Origin: Limnothrix sp. RL_2_0
GTDB lineage: Bacteria; Cyanobacteriota; Cyanobacteriia; Cyanobacteriales; MRBY01
Assembly (NCBI GenBank): GCA_012033055.1
Contig: JAAUPR010000003.1
Span: forward strand, 1-64,000
DNA length: 64,000 nucleotides
Direction of reading: 5' to 3'
The notes below the pieces were generated by a model. The model saw only the letters and a program-made list of their open reading frames with translations. It was not told the origin of the DNA and did not search any database. A program made the position numbers and the translations under genes. Shown here piece after piece: positions 37,515 through 46,278 of the stretch (within the stretch, counting starts at the first letter, position 1; the number at the start of each line of letters is the position of its first letter).

Positions 37515-39119
37515 ATGACTTTTATTAAAAATGCATCCGTAGCCTTGGCGGCTGTAGCCACTATAGTTCCCGCAGGTCAGGCGATCGCCCAAGATCTAGC
37601 CAGCGTTGACATCAACAACCTTGGTCAGAGCGAAAGCTCCTCCATGGATCAAGTCAACAGCGTATTCCAACTCCGCGACGTAGCCCCTTCCGATTGGGCA
37701 TTTGACGCACTCCGCAACCTCGTTGAAAAATACAACTGTATCGTTGGTTATCCCGACGGCACATTCCGTGGCAACCGTCCCCTAAGCCGTTACGAATTTG
37801 CTGCAGGTCTTAACTCCTGTATGCAATCCATCGAGCGCCTCATTGTCGGCGGAGAAGGTGTTGATGCCGCTGATATCACCCGCCTCCGTCGTCTCGTAGA
37901 AGAATTTGAAGCAGAACTCGCTACCCTTGGCGCTCGCGTTGACGATATTGAAGGTCGCGTTGAATTCCTCGAAGACAACCAGTTCTCCACCACAACTAAG
38001 CTTGTTGGTGAAGTTGCTTTCGTTCTCGCCGATGCTTTCGGCGACAGCACAAGCGCAGAAACAGTTTTCCACGACAAAGTTCGTTTAACACTCGTTACGA
38101 GCTTCACTGGCAAAGACAAGCTTTACACTCGTCTAACCGCAGGCAATTCTGAAAATTCCTTCGTTGACGAATATGGCGTAGGTACCCAAGAGGGTCGTTT
38201 CTCCTACGATGGCGAAGCTGGCAACAACATCACTATCGACCGACTGCACTATGTCTTCCCCCTAGGCAGCAAAACGACCGTAACAACCATGGCCAGCTTA
38301 GGCGGTCACCACTTCTATGCGGACACCTTTAACTCCGGTTTAGAAGCTGGTGGTGGTGCAAGTGGTGCTCTCTCCCGTTTTGGTGAGCGCAACCCCATCT
38401 ATCGTCTGGGTCTCGGCGGTTCCTCCGCTGGTATTGGTTTCAAGCACGACTTTAATAGTAAGTTCCAGCTTTCTGCGGGCTACCTTGCAAAAAGAGCTTC
38501 TACCCCAACAAGTGGTAATGGTCTCTTTGACGGAGCTTACTCTGCTTTGGCTCAATTGGTTGTTAAGCCTAGTAGCAAGCTTAAGTTCGGCGCGACTTAC
38601 ATCCGTGGTTATGATTTTGTAACTGCTGCGACTGCCACGACTAATCGCAGCTCTACTTTCGCATTTGGCGGAACTGGTACTGGTTTGGCAAATGGTCTCG
38701 GTGTCGCTACTGGTGGCGTTGAAACTGATACTTTCGGCCTCCAAGGCCAATTTGACCTAAGCCCTAAATTTAGCCTACGCGCTTGGGGTGGTTATACCGA
38801 TGCTGACTTTATCAGCAATAGCAGCAATGCTGAAATCTGGACTTATGGTTTGGCTGCTGTCTTCCCTGACCTTGGTAAGAAGGGCAATATGGGTGCGATT
38901 ATTGTTGGTGCAGAGCCTTACGCCGGAAGCATCAAGCTTGCTGGGGTTAATACTGTAGCCAGTAACGATACGCCTTTCCATATTGAAGGTCTTTATAAGT
39001 ATCAACTTACTGACAATATCTCCATCACTCCCGGTGTGATCTGGTTGACTTCTCCTGGTCAAAACAGTGCTAATAGCGACATCGTAATCGGTGCTATTCG
39101 TACTACTTTCAAGTTCTAA
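37515..39119 (+). CDS. SLH-domain iron-uptake-type porin (OprB family)
   Basis: This 534-residue outer-membrane protein has a signal peptide (ASVALAAVATIVPAGQAIA), an SLH domain ('DVAPSDWAFDALRNLVEKYN' and 'GYPDGTFRGNRPLSRYEFA'), a coiled-coil (residues 115-150) that spans to the peptidoglycan, and a 16-strand-type OprB barrel ending in aromatic 'AIRTTFKF', the outer-membrane insertion signal. These are the major cyanobacterial porins (SomA/SomB class) that pass ions and iron. A terminator follows immediately. Confidence 0.93.
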   Translation: MTFIKNASVALAAVATIVPAGQAIAQDLASVDINNLGQSESSSMDQVNSVFQLRDVAPSDWAFDALRNLVEKYNCIVGYPDGTFRGNRPLSRYEFAAGLNSCMQSIERLIVGGEGVDAADITRLRRLVEEFEAELATLGARVDDIEGRVEFLEDNQFSTTTKLVGEVAFVLADAFGDSTSAETVFHDKVRLTLVTSFTGKDKLYTRLTAGNSENSFVDEYGVGTQEGRFSYDGEAGNNITIDRLHYVFPLGSKTTVTTMASLGGHHFYADTFNSGLEAGGGASGALSRFGERNPIYRLGLGGSSAGIGFKHDFNSKFQLSAGYLAKRASTPTSGNGLFDGAYSALAQLVVKPSSKLKFGATYIRGYDFVTAATATTNRSSTFAFGGTGTGLANGLGVATGGVETDTFGLQGQFDLSPKFSLRAWGGYTDADFISNSSNAEIWTYGLAAVFPDLGKKGNMGAIIVGAEPYAGSIKLAGVNTVASNDTPFHIEGLYKYQLTDNISITPGVIWLTSPGQNSANSDIVIGAIRTTFKF

Positions 39120-39149
39120 GTCAAGTTTGACAGCGATTGTTTAATCTAC

Positions 39150-39186
39150 AAAAACCTTCAGTTAATAAGCTGGAGGTTTTTTATTT
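39150..39186 (+). terminator. Rho-independent terminator of the porin gene
   Basis: AAAACCTTCAG pairs with CTGGAGGTTTT around a TTAATAAG loop, followed by a T-rich run. It lies 31 bases after the porin stop. Confidence 0.9.
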
Positions 39187-39206
39187 TTTATGGGTCTGTG
39201 TATAGT

Positions 39207-39533
39207 TCAGTCTGGTGTTGATGTTGATTCTTGGGGATTGAGTAGGGACTTGATACCTAGTAGGAACAGGCTCACGGAAATAATGAGAAACATGCCGGTG
39301 GCTAGGGCGGAAATGCCGATGAGTAGGGTGCGTACTGTGATGGAAATTCTGAGGGCAAGGTTATTACCGGTGGCGGGGTGGTTGGCGAAGGCAAAGGCGA
39401 TTTTTTGGGTGGCAAAGTAGGCGGCGATCGCCATTGATCCAGCGACAGCAGTACCAGTCCAGCAGCGTAGGGGACTGGGGAGAGGTTCATCGGTCTGGAT
39501 TGCAGGTTTAATTTCGGGGGTTTCGTCGCTCAT
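39207..39533 (-). CDS. DUF3082 small membrane protein
   Basis: I choose MSDETPEIKP at 39533. The 108-residue protein has two membrane helices. 'PLRCWTGTAVAGSMAIAAYF' opens with the PLRC motif of cyanobacterial and plastid DUF3082, and 'LLIGISALATGMFLIISVSL' forms the second helix. The function is unknown. Confidence 0.8.
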   Translation of the reverse strand: MSDETPEIKPAIQTDEPLPSPLRCWTGTAVAGSMAIAAYFATQKIAFAFANHPATGNNLALRISITVRTLLIGISALATGMFLIISVSLFLLGIKSLLNPQESTSTPD

Positions 39534-39603
39534 AATTCGTGCCATAGGTACTTGCGGAATGACATTATTCTACGATCTGAACCCCCTTAACTCAGTTTAG
39601 ATT

Positions 39604-40260
39604 TTATCTGAGGTCGCCATTGGTATCCGAATCACGAGGAATACCATAATTTTCTACTGATTCTTCTGTTTCAAAAATTAGGTCGTCTTCTAATATGCCG
39701 AAGCTAAAGGCAAATTCTTCCATGAGCACTTGTTGCTGAATTTCGATCATCGTGGGGGTGACTTGCTGTCCAAATAATTCCATGGATCGTTGGGTCAACT
39801 GGGGGAAGATTTCTGCCGTTTTTTGTCCGGTGGGCGTTTGGTAAAAATCGATTAAATCTTGCAGTTCTGCTTCATTAAAATATTCGTCGTAGAGCTGGAG
39901 ATCAATGTCTCTTTGGAGCGCGACAAAATCAATTTGCTCTTGCATCAACTCGTACATCCGGTCAGTGATGCGGGTAAAGGTCTCGTTAAATACTTCGTTG
40001 AGTTCTGGGGTCGCTTCGTCGCCAAAAAGACTTTGGCTCATGACGTTGGCCTGTTCTTGCATTTGACTGATCATCAGATCGAGGACTTGGATCGCATTTT
40101 CGTCCCGCTTGGTAATGACCCGGAGTTCTTCGATGAGAGCTTGCTTTTCCTCGGACATCGTAGTGACTTGGGGTTCTGGCTCCAATTCGGCAAAGACGAT
40201 CGCCGGACTGAGGCTTAGGGATAGGGCGATCGCCGCTGTGGACAAGAAAGATTTCAGCAT
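39604..40260 (-). CDS. DUF2059 exported protein
   Basis: This 218-residue protein has a signal peptide (LSTAAIALSLSLSPAIVFA) and a helical DUF2059 domain, whose signature is 'YDEYFNEAELQDLIDFYQTP' followed by 'TGQKTAEIFPQLTQRSMEL'. The C-terminal tail is acidic. Function is unknown. It is downstream of the ABC ATPase gene, 29 bases away, and may be co-transcribed. Confidence 0.85.
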   Translation of the reverse strand: MLKSFLSTAAIALSLSLSPAIVFAELEPEPQVTTMSEEKQALIEELRVITKRDENAIQVLDLMISQMQEQANVMSQSLFGDEATPELNEVFNETFTRITDRMYELMQEQIDFVALQRDIDLQLYDEYFNEAELQDLIDFYQTPTGQKTAEIFPQLTQRSMELFGQQVTPTMIEIQQQVLMEEFAFSFGILEDDLIFETEESVENYGIPRDSDTNGDLR

Positions 40261-40289
40261 GATGAAAAAAGTGTGAATTTAATACTGTT

Positions 40290-41213
40290 CTACACGGTTT
40301 TTAGGGGAACTTCTGTGATGCCATGGTTTTTCGTAATCTCGACGTAGATATGTTCGAGTTGAACGCCTTGGCGGGCGATGGAATCGATGGGAATATCGGC
40401 AAAAATCTCTAAAATTTCCTTTAGCTCCAATTGTTTGGGCAACCAAAAGGCTAAATCACCGCCATAGCTACGGTAGGTAAAACCGGCTTTTTTTCCTTGG
40501 GCGATCGCCGCCTCTTTTTCGACTGTTTGCAGAATCACAATTTCCCTAGCGGGAATCATTTTTCGGAGTTCTGCGAGGGTTCCTTCAGCAATAATTTGAC
40601 CGCCCTTGAGAATGCCGATCCGTTGGCACAGCCGCTGGGCTTCATCGAGGAGATGGGTGGTTAACAAAATGGTCATCCCTTCCCCCCGTAGGCGCTGGAT
40701 TAGTTCCCAAATTTCGTAGCGAGTTTCAATATCAAGACCCGTGGTGGGTTCGTCTAAGATTAAAAGCTTTGGTTGGTGGACGAGTGCCACCGCAATATTC
40801 ATCCGCCGCTGCATTCCGCCACTCAGGGTTTCAATGGGAGCATTCCGGCGATCGCCGAGACCCACCGCCTCCAGACAGTAGCCAATTCTCTGCTCACAAG
40901 CTTTACGCGATAAACCGTAAATTTTGGCATAAAACCGTAAATTTTCAGCGCAACTCAGGGTTTTGTATAAAAGATTTTCTTGGGGGGCAACACCGATAAT
41001 TTTTTTTGTCGCTTCAGAAACGGGCTGATTACCGATGCGAATTACGCCACTATCCGACCGCAGCAAGTTACAGAGAATATTAATTGTCGTGGTTTTGCCC
41101 GCACCGTTAGGCCCCAACAACCCATAAATTTCTCCGGCTTCAATATGGAGGGTTAGACCCTGCAATACCTGCCGTTGACCATAGGTTTTTTTTAAGTTAG
41201 TAATCTCTAACAT
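40290..41213 (-). CDS. ABC transporter ATP-binding protein (DrrA/CcmA type)
   Basis: This 307-residue protein has Walker A 'GLLGPNGAGKTTTI', signature 'ETLSGGMQRRMNIAVAL', Walker B 'LLILDEPTTGLD' and the switch His in 'ILLTTHLLDEAQ'. The C-terminal extension fits the DrrA subfamily used for drug or lipid export. No permease gene is adjacent, so the partner is elsewhere. Confidence 0.92.
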   Translation of the reverse strand: MLEITNLKKTYGQRQVLQGLTLHIEAGEIYGLLGPNGAGKTTTINILCNLLRSDSGVIRIGNQPVSEATKKIIGVAPQENLLYKTLSCAENLRFYAKIYGLSRKACEQRIGYCLEAVGLGDRRNAPIETLSGGMQRRMNIAVALVHQPKLLILDEPTTGLDIETRYEIWELIQRLRGEGMTILLTTHLLDEAQRLCQRIGILKGGQIIAEGTLAELRKMIPAREIVILQTVEKEAAIAQGKKAGFTYRSYGGDLAFWLPKQLELKEILEIFADIPIDSIARQGVQLEHIYVEITKNHGITEVPLKTV

Positions 41214-41373
41214 TGGCGATCGCCCATATCATCTTTTGTTTAGTCTACCCGCACTTGCCCGATGCCTCACCCTTATTTTTGATCGTAAAAAATCGCTACT
41301 TTGGCGAAAGATTCATCAAAGATTCCTGTCAGTAAACCATTAGAATCAGGGCACAAGCTTATTAACAACAATT

Positions 41374-42243
41374 ATGGAAATTCGTGGTACGACAAAACTA
41401 TTGGGGGTCATTGGCGATCCGATTGAACATTCTTTTTCTCCGTTGATGCACAATGCGGCGATCGCCGAACTCGGAGCAGATTATGTTTATCTAGCCTTCC
41501 CCATTAGCGCCGAGAATTTACCAGCCGCCCTCGACGGATTTCGCGCCATCGATCTCCAAGGTTTCAGTATCACCATTCCCCACAAACAAGCCATTATTCC
41601 CCACCTAGAGGCGATCGCCCCCGAAGCAAAAATGGTCGGCGCAGTGAACACCGTATGGCGCACAGACACAGGTTGGCAAGGCACAAATACTGACGTTTAT
41701 GGCTTTATCGCGCCCCTGAAAAAACTTGATCAGGATTGGACAAATATTACCCCTTTAATCCTCGGAAATGGCGGTGCAGCAAGGGCTGTAGTGGTGGGGT
41801 GCTATCAACTAGGCTGTCGCGATATCCATGTGGTGGGACGCAATGCCGAAAAATTAGCGCAGTTTGCCGACAGTTGGCAGGGCACACCCATCGAAAACAG
41901 GATCCAAGCCCACCTCTGGGACGAACTTAAAGACTTGGTTCCCGCCACGTCATTTCTGATTAATTCCACCCCTGTCGGCATGTACCCCCACATCGACAAT
42001 TCTCCCGTTGCCCCGGAAATCATGGCGACTTTATCCGCCGATAGTTTAGTTTACGATTTGATCTATACGCCATCGCCGACACGATTTTTACAACTGGCGC
42101 AAGCTCAGGGGGCGACAACCTTTGACGGTTTAGAAATGCTGGTACAACAGGGGGCGATCGCCCTTGAAAAATGGTTAGAAAAACCCGTTCCCATTCCCAC
42201 CATGCGTCAAGCTTTAGTTAATCATTTGGCGAAAAAACATTAA
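41374..42243 (+). CDS. aroE: Shikimate dehydrogenase
   Basis: This 289-residue enzyme reduces 3-dehydroshikimate to shikimate with NADPH. Marks are 'GVIGDPIEHSFSPLMHNAAI', 'GFSITIPHKQAI' (catalytic Lys), 'MVGAVNTVWR', 'LGNGGAARAVV', 'INSTPVGMYP', and 'GLEMLVQQGAIALEKW'. Length is normal. It is divergent from the ABC gene. Confidence 0.95.
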   Translation: MEIRGTTKLLGVIGDPIEHSFSPLMHNAAIAELGADYVYLAFPISAENLPAALDGFRAIDLQGFSITIPHKQAIIPHLEAIAPEAKMVGAVNTVWRTDTGWQGTNTDVYGFIAPLKKLDQDWTNITPLILGNGGAARAVVVGCYQLGCRDIHVVGRNAEKLAQFADSWQGTPIENRIQAHLWDELKDLVPATSFLINSTPVGMYPHIDNSPVAPEIMATLSADSLVYDLIYTPSPTRFLQLAQAQGATTFDGLEMLVQQGAIALEKWLEKPVPIPTMRQALVNHLAKKH

Positions 42244-42411
42244 CCGCTTTCTAGACAGTATTTGTGCGGGAATGAACTGAAGGCGATCGCCTAATGGCCT
42301 TGAATAAAAAATTCTTTAGCTAAAACCTCACTAGCCCCTGAGAATGTTTCTGTAATCAAAAAAATTGGGATTTTTGCTGTCACAGGTTAGCGACGAATTC
42401 ACTGCATAGGA

Positions 42412-42766
42412 CTACTGATGAACAATAATGCCAGTTCGGCTTAGTTCAATATAGCGATGCTGTTCAAAGAGAAAAGCGATTTGTTCAATGTTCTGCGAAA
42501 TAATTTTTTCGAGTTCAGCATTTTTGATATTCCCTGTAACAACAAGCAATAGTTTATAGGGTTTATCTTGCAACAAAAATGACTCAACAAAATCGGCATC
42601 TTTCGTGATCACGATATATTTTTCTCTGATAGAAATATCATTAATGTCTGCATCAGAAGTGGCATTTTTCTGCTCAAGATCAAGAGTGTGCAATGCTTCA
42701 CTATCCAGCCGAATTCAAAAATCTTGCGATTCTTTTTGGTAATTGCGCATCAACAAGAAATTTCAT
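42412..42766 (-). pseudogene. DUF5615 (PIN-like) toxin, frame-broken
   Basis: The ATG at 42766 opens 'MKFLVDAQLPKRIARFLNSA', the classic PIN-like start with its first Asp. The frame then stops within a few codons. From about 42705 another frame continues 'DSEALHTLDLEQKNATSD', 'KYIVITKDADFVESFLL' and the rest of the domain to 42412. One extra G (CC at 42705-42706 on the plus strand) explains the break. The ATG overlaps the DUF433 stop (ATGA), the usual toxin-antitoxin coupling. It is either inactivated or a sequence error. Confidence 0.75.
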
Positions 42767-43002
42767 GAAGCTAGACGAGTGACACTTTTAACTTGACTCA
42801 AACGAGCAGCAAATAAAAGAACAGCTAAGATATCAGCTTCTTCTAAGTCTTCGTAATCTTCTAGTATTTCTGCATGAGTCATACCCGAACTTAATAGCTC
42901 CAGCATAAATGTCACAGGGTAACGTAGCCCACGAATACAAGGTTGACCATGACAAATTTCAGGGTTGATTGATATTCTCTCTAGCAATTTTATTTCTGTC
43001 AT
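42763..43002 (-). CDS. DUF433 antitoxin-like protein
   Basis: This 79-residue protein matches DUF433: 'ISINPEICHGQPCIRGLRYP', 'MLELLSSGMTHAEILEDYED' and 'LEEADILAVLLFAARL'. It has a winged-helix/HTH-type fold. DUF433 genes regularly precede DUF5615 PIN-like toxins and are thought to be antitoxins. The stop overlaps the toxin ATG. An A/T-rich region precedes it. Confidence 0.85.
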   Translation of the reverse strand: MTEIKLLERISINPEICHGQPCIRGLRYPVTFMLELLSSGMTHAEILEDYEDLEEADILAVLLFAARLSQVKSVTRLAS

Positions 43003-43172
43003 GATTTTATTTCCTTTATGAAATTCAAATAAATTTGGCAGATTGCCTCAAAAAAACGTGATTAGTGACTAGGGCGATTAAGAGCTGTAGCAATACAATA
43101 AGAAAAATCGACTTTACCAATTTCACAAAAATCAGCAAATCAAGTTTTAAAAAAGAGATAAAAAAAGAGAGT

Positions 43173-43382
43173 TTATCGATTCACATTATTTTTACTAGTG
43201 GAATCAGGATTACTTCTCACATATTTTGTCCCATCCTTTTCATAAATTCAGTGATGAGGATGTTTTCCTGCTTCGATCTCAGTAACTAGTTTGCGTCGTG
43301 TCACAATCCCTCTCCCAAGAATTGTGTAGGTCTCATTCTGACCATTGTCTCCATCCTGATTTCCTTTAATAACTTTAGCCAT
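43173..43382 (-). pseudogene. DUF3892 protein with an in-frame TGA
   Basis: The frame from ATG at 43382 reads 'MAKVIKGNQDGDNGQNETYT', then 'ILGRGIVTRRKLVTEIEAGK', then 'HPHH', a TGA at 43248-43250, and continues in frame 'IYEKDGTKYVRSNPDSTSKN' to TAA at 43173. Both halves fit the DUF3892 family (short, Lys-rich, unknown function). A single nonsense change is the simplest reading; the 44-residue product would lack the second half. Confidence 0.65.
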
Positions 43383-43462
43383 AACCCCTCTTAAATAAGT
43401 ACAAACATATTGTAGTTTGGCGATGGTATGTAATTTGAATTTTATAGTTCTTCACCCAACAG

Positions 43463-43533
43463 AGATGCGTTACGACGGATAGATTATTTTTCGCCAATTT
43501 CAGATTTTTTTGCCGTCTTCACAGCATCCTACC
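43463..43533 (-). repeat. Dispersed repeat family A, copy 2 (left part only)
   Basis: The reverse complement reads 'TAGGATGCTGTGAAGACGGC', seven A, ..., 'ATAATCTATCCGTCGTAACG', 'CATC', nearly identical to 3520-3590. The right half of the 3514-3686 element, with its second end, is not present. Confidence 0.8.
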
Positions 43534-43624
43534 GATCGCCTGTTTGTACCATGAGAGAGAAAGGCGATCGCCCTCGAATATCGAAAAAACATTAATCACA
43601 TCAATGAAAATCGCCGCCCAGCAC

Positions 43625-43669
43625 AAAGCCACAACTTATGACAAGCAAACAATTGTGGCTTTATTTTTT
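43625..43669. terminator. Terminator-like hairpin after ndhN
   Basis: AAAGCCACAA pairs perfectly with TTGTGGCTTT over an 18-base loop. The plus-strand side is followed by ATTTTTT. It lies 28 bases after the ndhN stop on the minus strand, where the T run is shorter (TTT). It probably ends the ndhN transcript and blocks read-in from the other side. Confidence 0.6.
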
Positions 43670-43696
43670 AATTGAATTTTGGCTGAAAAATCTGGG

Positions 43697-44170
43697 TTAA
43701 GTCAAAATATCCGTCAACGCTTTGAACTGGAACGAGCGATCGCCACCCATTTCCACAACAACCTTAATCTGGGTATTTTCGCGGGTCAGGCTGATGAGAT
43801 ATTCTAACTCTTGCCGAGATAGAACATAGCCTTCAATAATCCAGAGAATAATACCTTTGCTCTTCGCGGGGAGATTTTCGAGCTGATAATTCGCAATGCC
43901 CGGCACATAGTAGCGATAGCCCACCGCTGCGCCAGAACCCGCCACATCTTTTTTGCCGAGGTGAGCAGGCCGTACACCGTGAAATTGGGTGAGATAGGCT
44001 GTGACATCTCCTAGACCCCGTGCCGAGACATTCACGACGCTGTAGCCAGTGCAACGTAAACGCCGGATGTAACGACCTTCAAAACCCCCTTCTAAAGGCG
44101 CATAGATCGCCACAGCCCCCGATTTTTCTACGGTGCGAATAAATCCTTTACCAGTGGTCAAAAGTGCCAT
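43697..44170 (-). CDS. ndhN: NAD(P)H-quinone oxidoreductase subunit N
   Basis: This 157-residue subunit belongs to the cyanobacterial and plastid NDH-1 complex, located in the peripheral part of the thylakoid enzyme. Marks are 'GKGFIRTVEKSGAVAIYAPL', 'EGGFEGRYIRRLRCTGY', 'GLGDVTAYLTQFHGVRPAHL' and 'YVLSRQELEYLI'. Length is normal. It stands alone. Confidence 0.95.
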   Translation of the reverse strand: MALLTTGKGFIRTVEKSGAVAIYAPLEGGFEGRYIRRLRCTGYSVVNVSARGLGDVTAYLTQFHGVRPAHLGKKDVAGSGAAVGYRYYVPGIANYQLENLPAKSKGIILWIIEGYVLSRQELEYLISLTRENTQIKVVVEMGGDRSFQFKALTDILT

Positions 44171-44333
44171 GTCGTTTATCTAGGGAGACGGGTGAACTTG
44201 CCCAAAAATTATATCGGATTGTTCCGGGACATTGGGACAAAAATCCAACTTTTTCCTTCTTGGCTGGAGAGTTTTGGGAATTTTACCCGCTAGAGGCCAG
44301 CCTATCGAGTCTCTTTTTTCGACCTAGCTCAAT

Positions 44334-44834
44334 TTAACGGTTGGCTTCATTCAGGCGATCGCCGAGACGTTTACGCAGATTTTCCTTAGCCTGATTCATA
44401 TGTTGCGCCATCTCTTCCCGTTGGGCGGGGGTCAGCACATCACGAATATCCATCATTTGCTGGAACTGGAGGTCAGCCATTTCGCGGCGGAGGGTTGCCA
44501 CTGTGCGGTGTTGGCTTTCGAGTTGGCTACGGCTGGTGCTGCCATTGGAGATCAGGGTTTTCATCGTGCCATAGGCTTGGCTCATCGCCGTTTTTTTAGT
44601 GGACATTTGCCCTTGGTAGGCTGCGCGAATCGTTTGGATTTCCGCTTTTTGGGTGACACTCAAATTTAAGCTGTTCAATAATGAATCTTTGCCGTTGCCG
44701 CCCCGTGCGATGAGGTTTGGTTGATTGCTAACGGTGGGATTGTCCGCGAGATTGGTCGGTTCAGCGATCGCCATGGAGGCAGAACTGAGGGTAAGAACAG
44801 TGGCGATCGCCAGCAAAAAATTACGTTGAAACAT
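44334..44834 (-). CDS. Spy/CpxP-like periplasmic protein
   Basis: This 166-residue protein has a signal peptide (LLAIATVLTLSSASMAIA) and a helical domain with two LTxxQ-type motifs ('LSVTQKAEIQTIRAAY' and 'LTPAQREEMAQHMNQ'), typical of Spy/CpxP/ZraP periplasmic chaperones and metal sensors. It is the third gene of a probable operon with the ECF sigma and anti-sigma-like genes (49-bp gap), pointing to an envelope-stress or metal-stress regulon. Confidence 0.8.
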   Translation of the reverse strand: MFQRNFLLAIATVLTLSSASMAIAEPTNLADNPTVSNQPNLIARGGNGKDSLLNSLNLSVTQKAEIQTIRAAYQGQMSTKKTAMSQAYGTMKTLISNGSTSRSQLESQHRTVATLRREMADLQFQQMMDIRDVLTPAQREEMAQHMNQAKENLRKRLGDRLNEANR

Positions 44835-44883
44835 AGTGATTTTCCTTCAGTAAATGAATAATCAAAATTGAAAACCAAAACCC

Positions 44884-45294
44884 TTACGGATTAGTCTCAG
44901 CAAACATTTCGGTATAGCCGTAAAATTCAGCCCCGGCATAACTTCTCGGCTCAAAGGCATGGGACCAACTCGTTTTGAGATAAGCCTCTAACCCTTCGTC
45001 GGTCGAAGTTGTCACTTCAATATTCACAAAGGTTGCAGACCCCGCTTCTAGGGCAAACTCTGGAATAGGTATCGAAGGCTTGTATTCATTCCAGAGGAGC
45101 GACACCCCAGCGGCGATCGCCGTCGGCACTAACCAAAGCACCCTACCCACTGACCGTGATTTTGTGGGGGACTGTTGAGGGTGGGTCTCCAATAGCGCCA
45201 TTAATGCCGTTTCCTGATCCTCCCTTGCTGGAGGCGGTTGGGGCTGATGCATTTGGAGAAATTGAATGAAGTGGTCATCCTCAGAAAATTTCAT
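44884..45294 (-). CDS. Anti-sigma-like membrane protein
   Basis: This 136-residue protein begins MKFSEDDHFIQFLQMHQP, has a short N-terminal segment of anti-sigma length, one membrane helix ('VLWLVPTAIAAGVSLLW', residues 49-65) and a periplasmic part. Its start overlaps the sigma gene's stop (ATGA, 45291-45294). Sequence alone does not prove a sigma-binding domain; the call rests on the overlap and topology. Confidence 0.6.
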   Translation of the reverse strand: MKFSEDDHFIQFLQMHQPQPPPAREDQETALMALLETHPQQSPTKSRSVGRVLWLVPTAIAAGVSLLWNEYKPSIPIPEFALEAGSATFVNIEVTTSTDEGLEAYLKTSWSHAFEPRSYAGAEFYGYTEMFAETNP

Positions 45295-45881
45295 CGCTTA
45301 ACTCCTTGGGTTTCTAAAAATTGACGCAGCGATCGCCGAGCATGATGCAACCGAGATTTCACCGTACCTAGCGGCACATCCAGTACCTCAGCCACCTCTT
45401 TTTGGGGCAAATCTTTCAGGTCATGCAACACCAGCACTGCCCGATGATCAAGGCTCAAAGTCTGAAGACCCTGCTGGATCAATTCCTGATAATGGAGAGC
45501 CGTCAAAGCTTCCCCCTCCTGATCTGCCATAAGATGATCCTGCGTTTCGATGTCCACTGGGGTTGTAATCTGTCTCGCAAAACGTCGCCGCTGATCCGTC
45601 GCCACATTCCAGCTAATGCGGTAGAGCCACGTGGCAAAATACTCTGGATTCCGCAGTTTCGGTAGACCTTGCCACACTTTCAAAAAGACATCTTGGACTA
45701 AATCATCCAACACCGCCTTCCCACAAAGTTGGAACAAAGTAGAGCGTACTTTTTGCTGATACCGCTGATAGAGCATCCGAAAACTATGGCGATCGCCGCC
45801 TTGGCACTGACGCACCAGTTCAATGTCCGAAATTTCCGCAGATTGTTCAGCAGACAGATTAAGCATCCCTACCCCAGTCAT
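45291..45881 (-). CDS. ECF (RpoE-like) sigma factor
   Basis: The protein has 196 residues, with region 2 'DLVQDVFLKVWQGLPKL', 'YFATWLYRISWNVATDQRRR', and region 4 'LQTLSLDHRAVLVLHDLKDL' followed by 'PQKEVAEVLDVPLGTVKSRL'. There is no region 1 or 3, as expected for ECF. MLNLSAEQ at 45866 may be the true start. It heads the sigma/anti-sigma/Spy operon. Confidence 0.92.
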   Translation of the reverse strand: MTGVGMLNLSAEQSAEISDIELVRQCQGGDRHSFRMLYQRYQQKVRSTLFQLCGKAVLDDLVQDVFLKVWQGLPKLRNPEYFATWLYRISWNVATDQRRRFARQITTPVDIETQDHLMADQEGEALTALHYQELIQQGLQTLSLDHRAVLVLHDLKDLPQKEVAEVLDVPLGTVKSRLHHARRSLRQFLETQGVKR

Positions 45882-46011
45882 CCCACAACCCTTTAGACCA
45901 ACACCATTACCAGAAGGTTCAAATCAACCAAAATCTTTTTTAGAGAAAGAACTTGCCAAACCAGAATAACCATGGATATAATTGTTAACCGTTGGCGTAA
46001 GCAAACAATAA

Positions 46012-46083
46012 TCCTCAGTAGCTCAGTGGTAGAGCGGTCGACTGTTAATCGATTGGTCGCAAGTTCGAATCTTGCCTGGGGAG
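46012..46083 (+). tRNA. tRNA-Asn (GTT)
   Basis: The acceptor TCCTCAG pairs with CTGGGGA (one G-U). The D arm is 'GCTCAGTGGTAGAGC', the anticodon loop CTGTTAA gives GTT, and the T arm 'CGCAAGTTCGAATCTTGC' is normal. CCA is not encoded. Confidence 0.96.
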
Positions 46084-46278
46084 TTTTAAAAAAGTTCAAT
46101 ACAGTTTGAATGCTGATATCCATACTTTACTTTGCGGATTCCCCATTACAGGCCGCAGTTGAGTGAGTATTAGCTCGTTGTGAAGCAATCTTTCAGTTAT
46201 CAATTGAACATCTATGGGGTTAATCACATAGAATAACTGGAGAGTCGACCTGACATTGAGAGGAAAACCGGCGTTAAC

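Larger units (their letters stand above)
43383..43696. other. Intergenic region with a repeat copy and a hairpin
   Basis: It contains repeat family A copy 2 (43463-43533), two HIP1-type sites near 43540-43570 and a terminator-like hairpin (43625-43669). No gene is seen. Confidence 0.5.
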
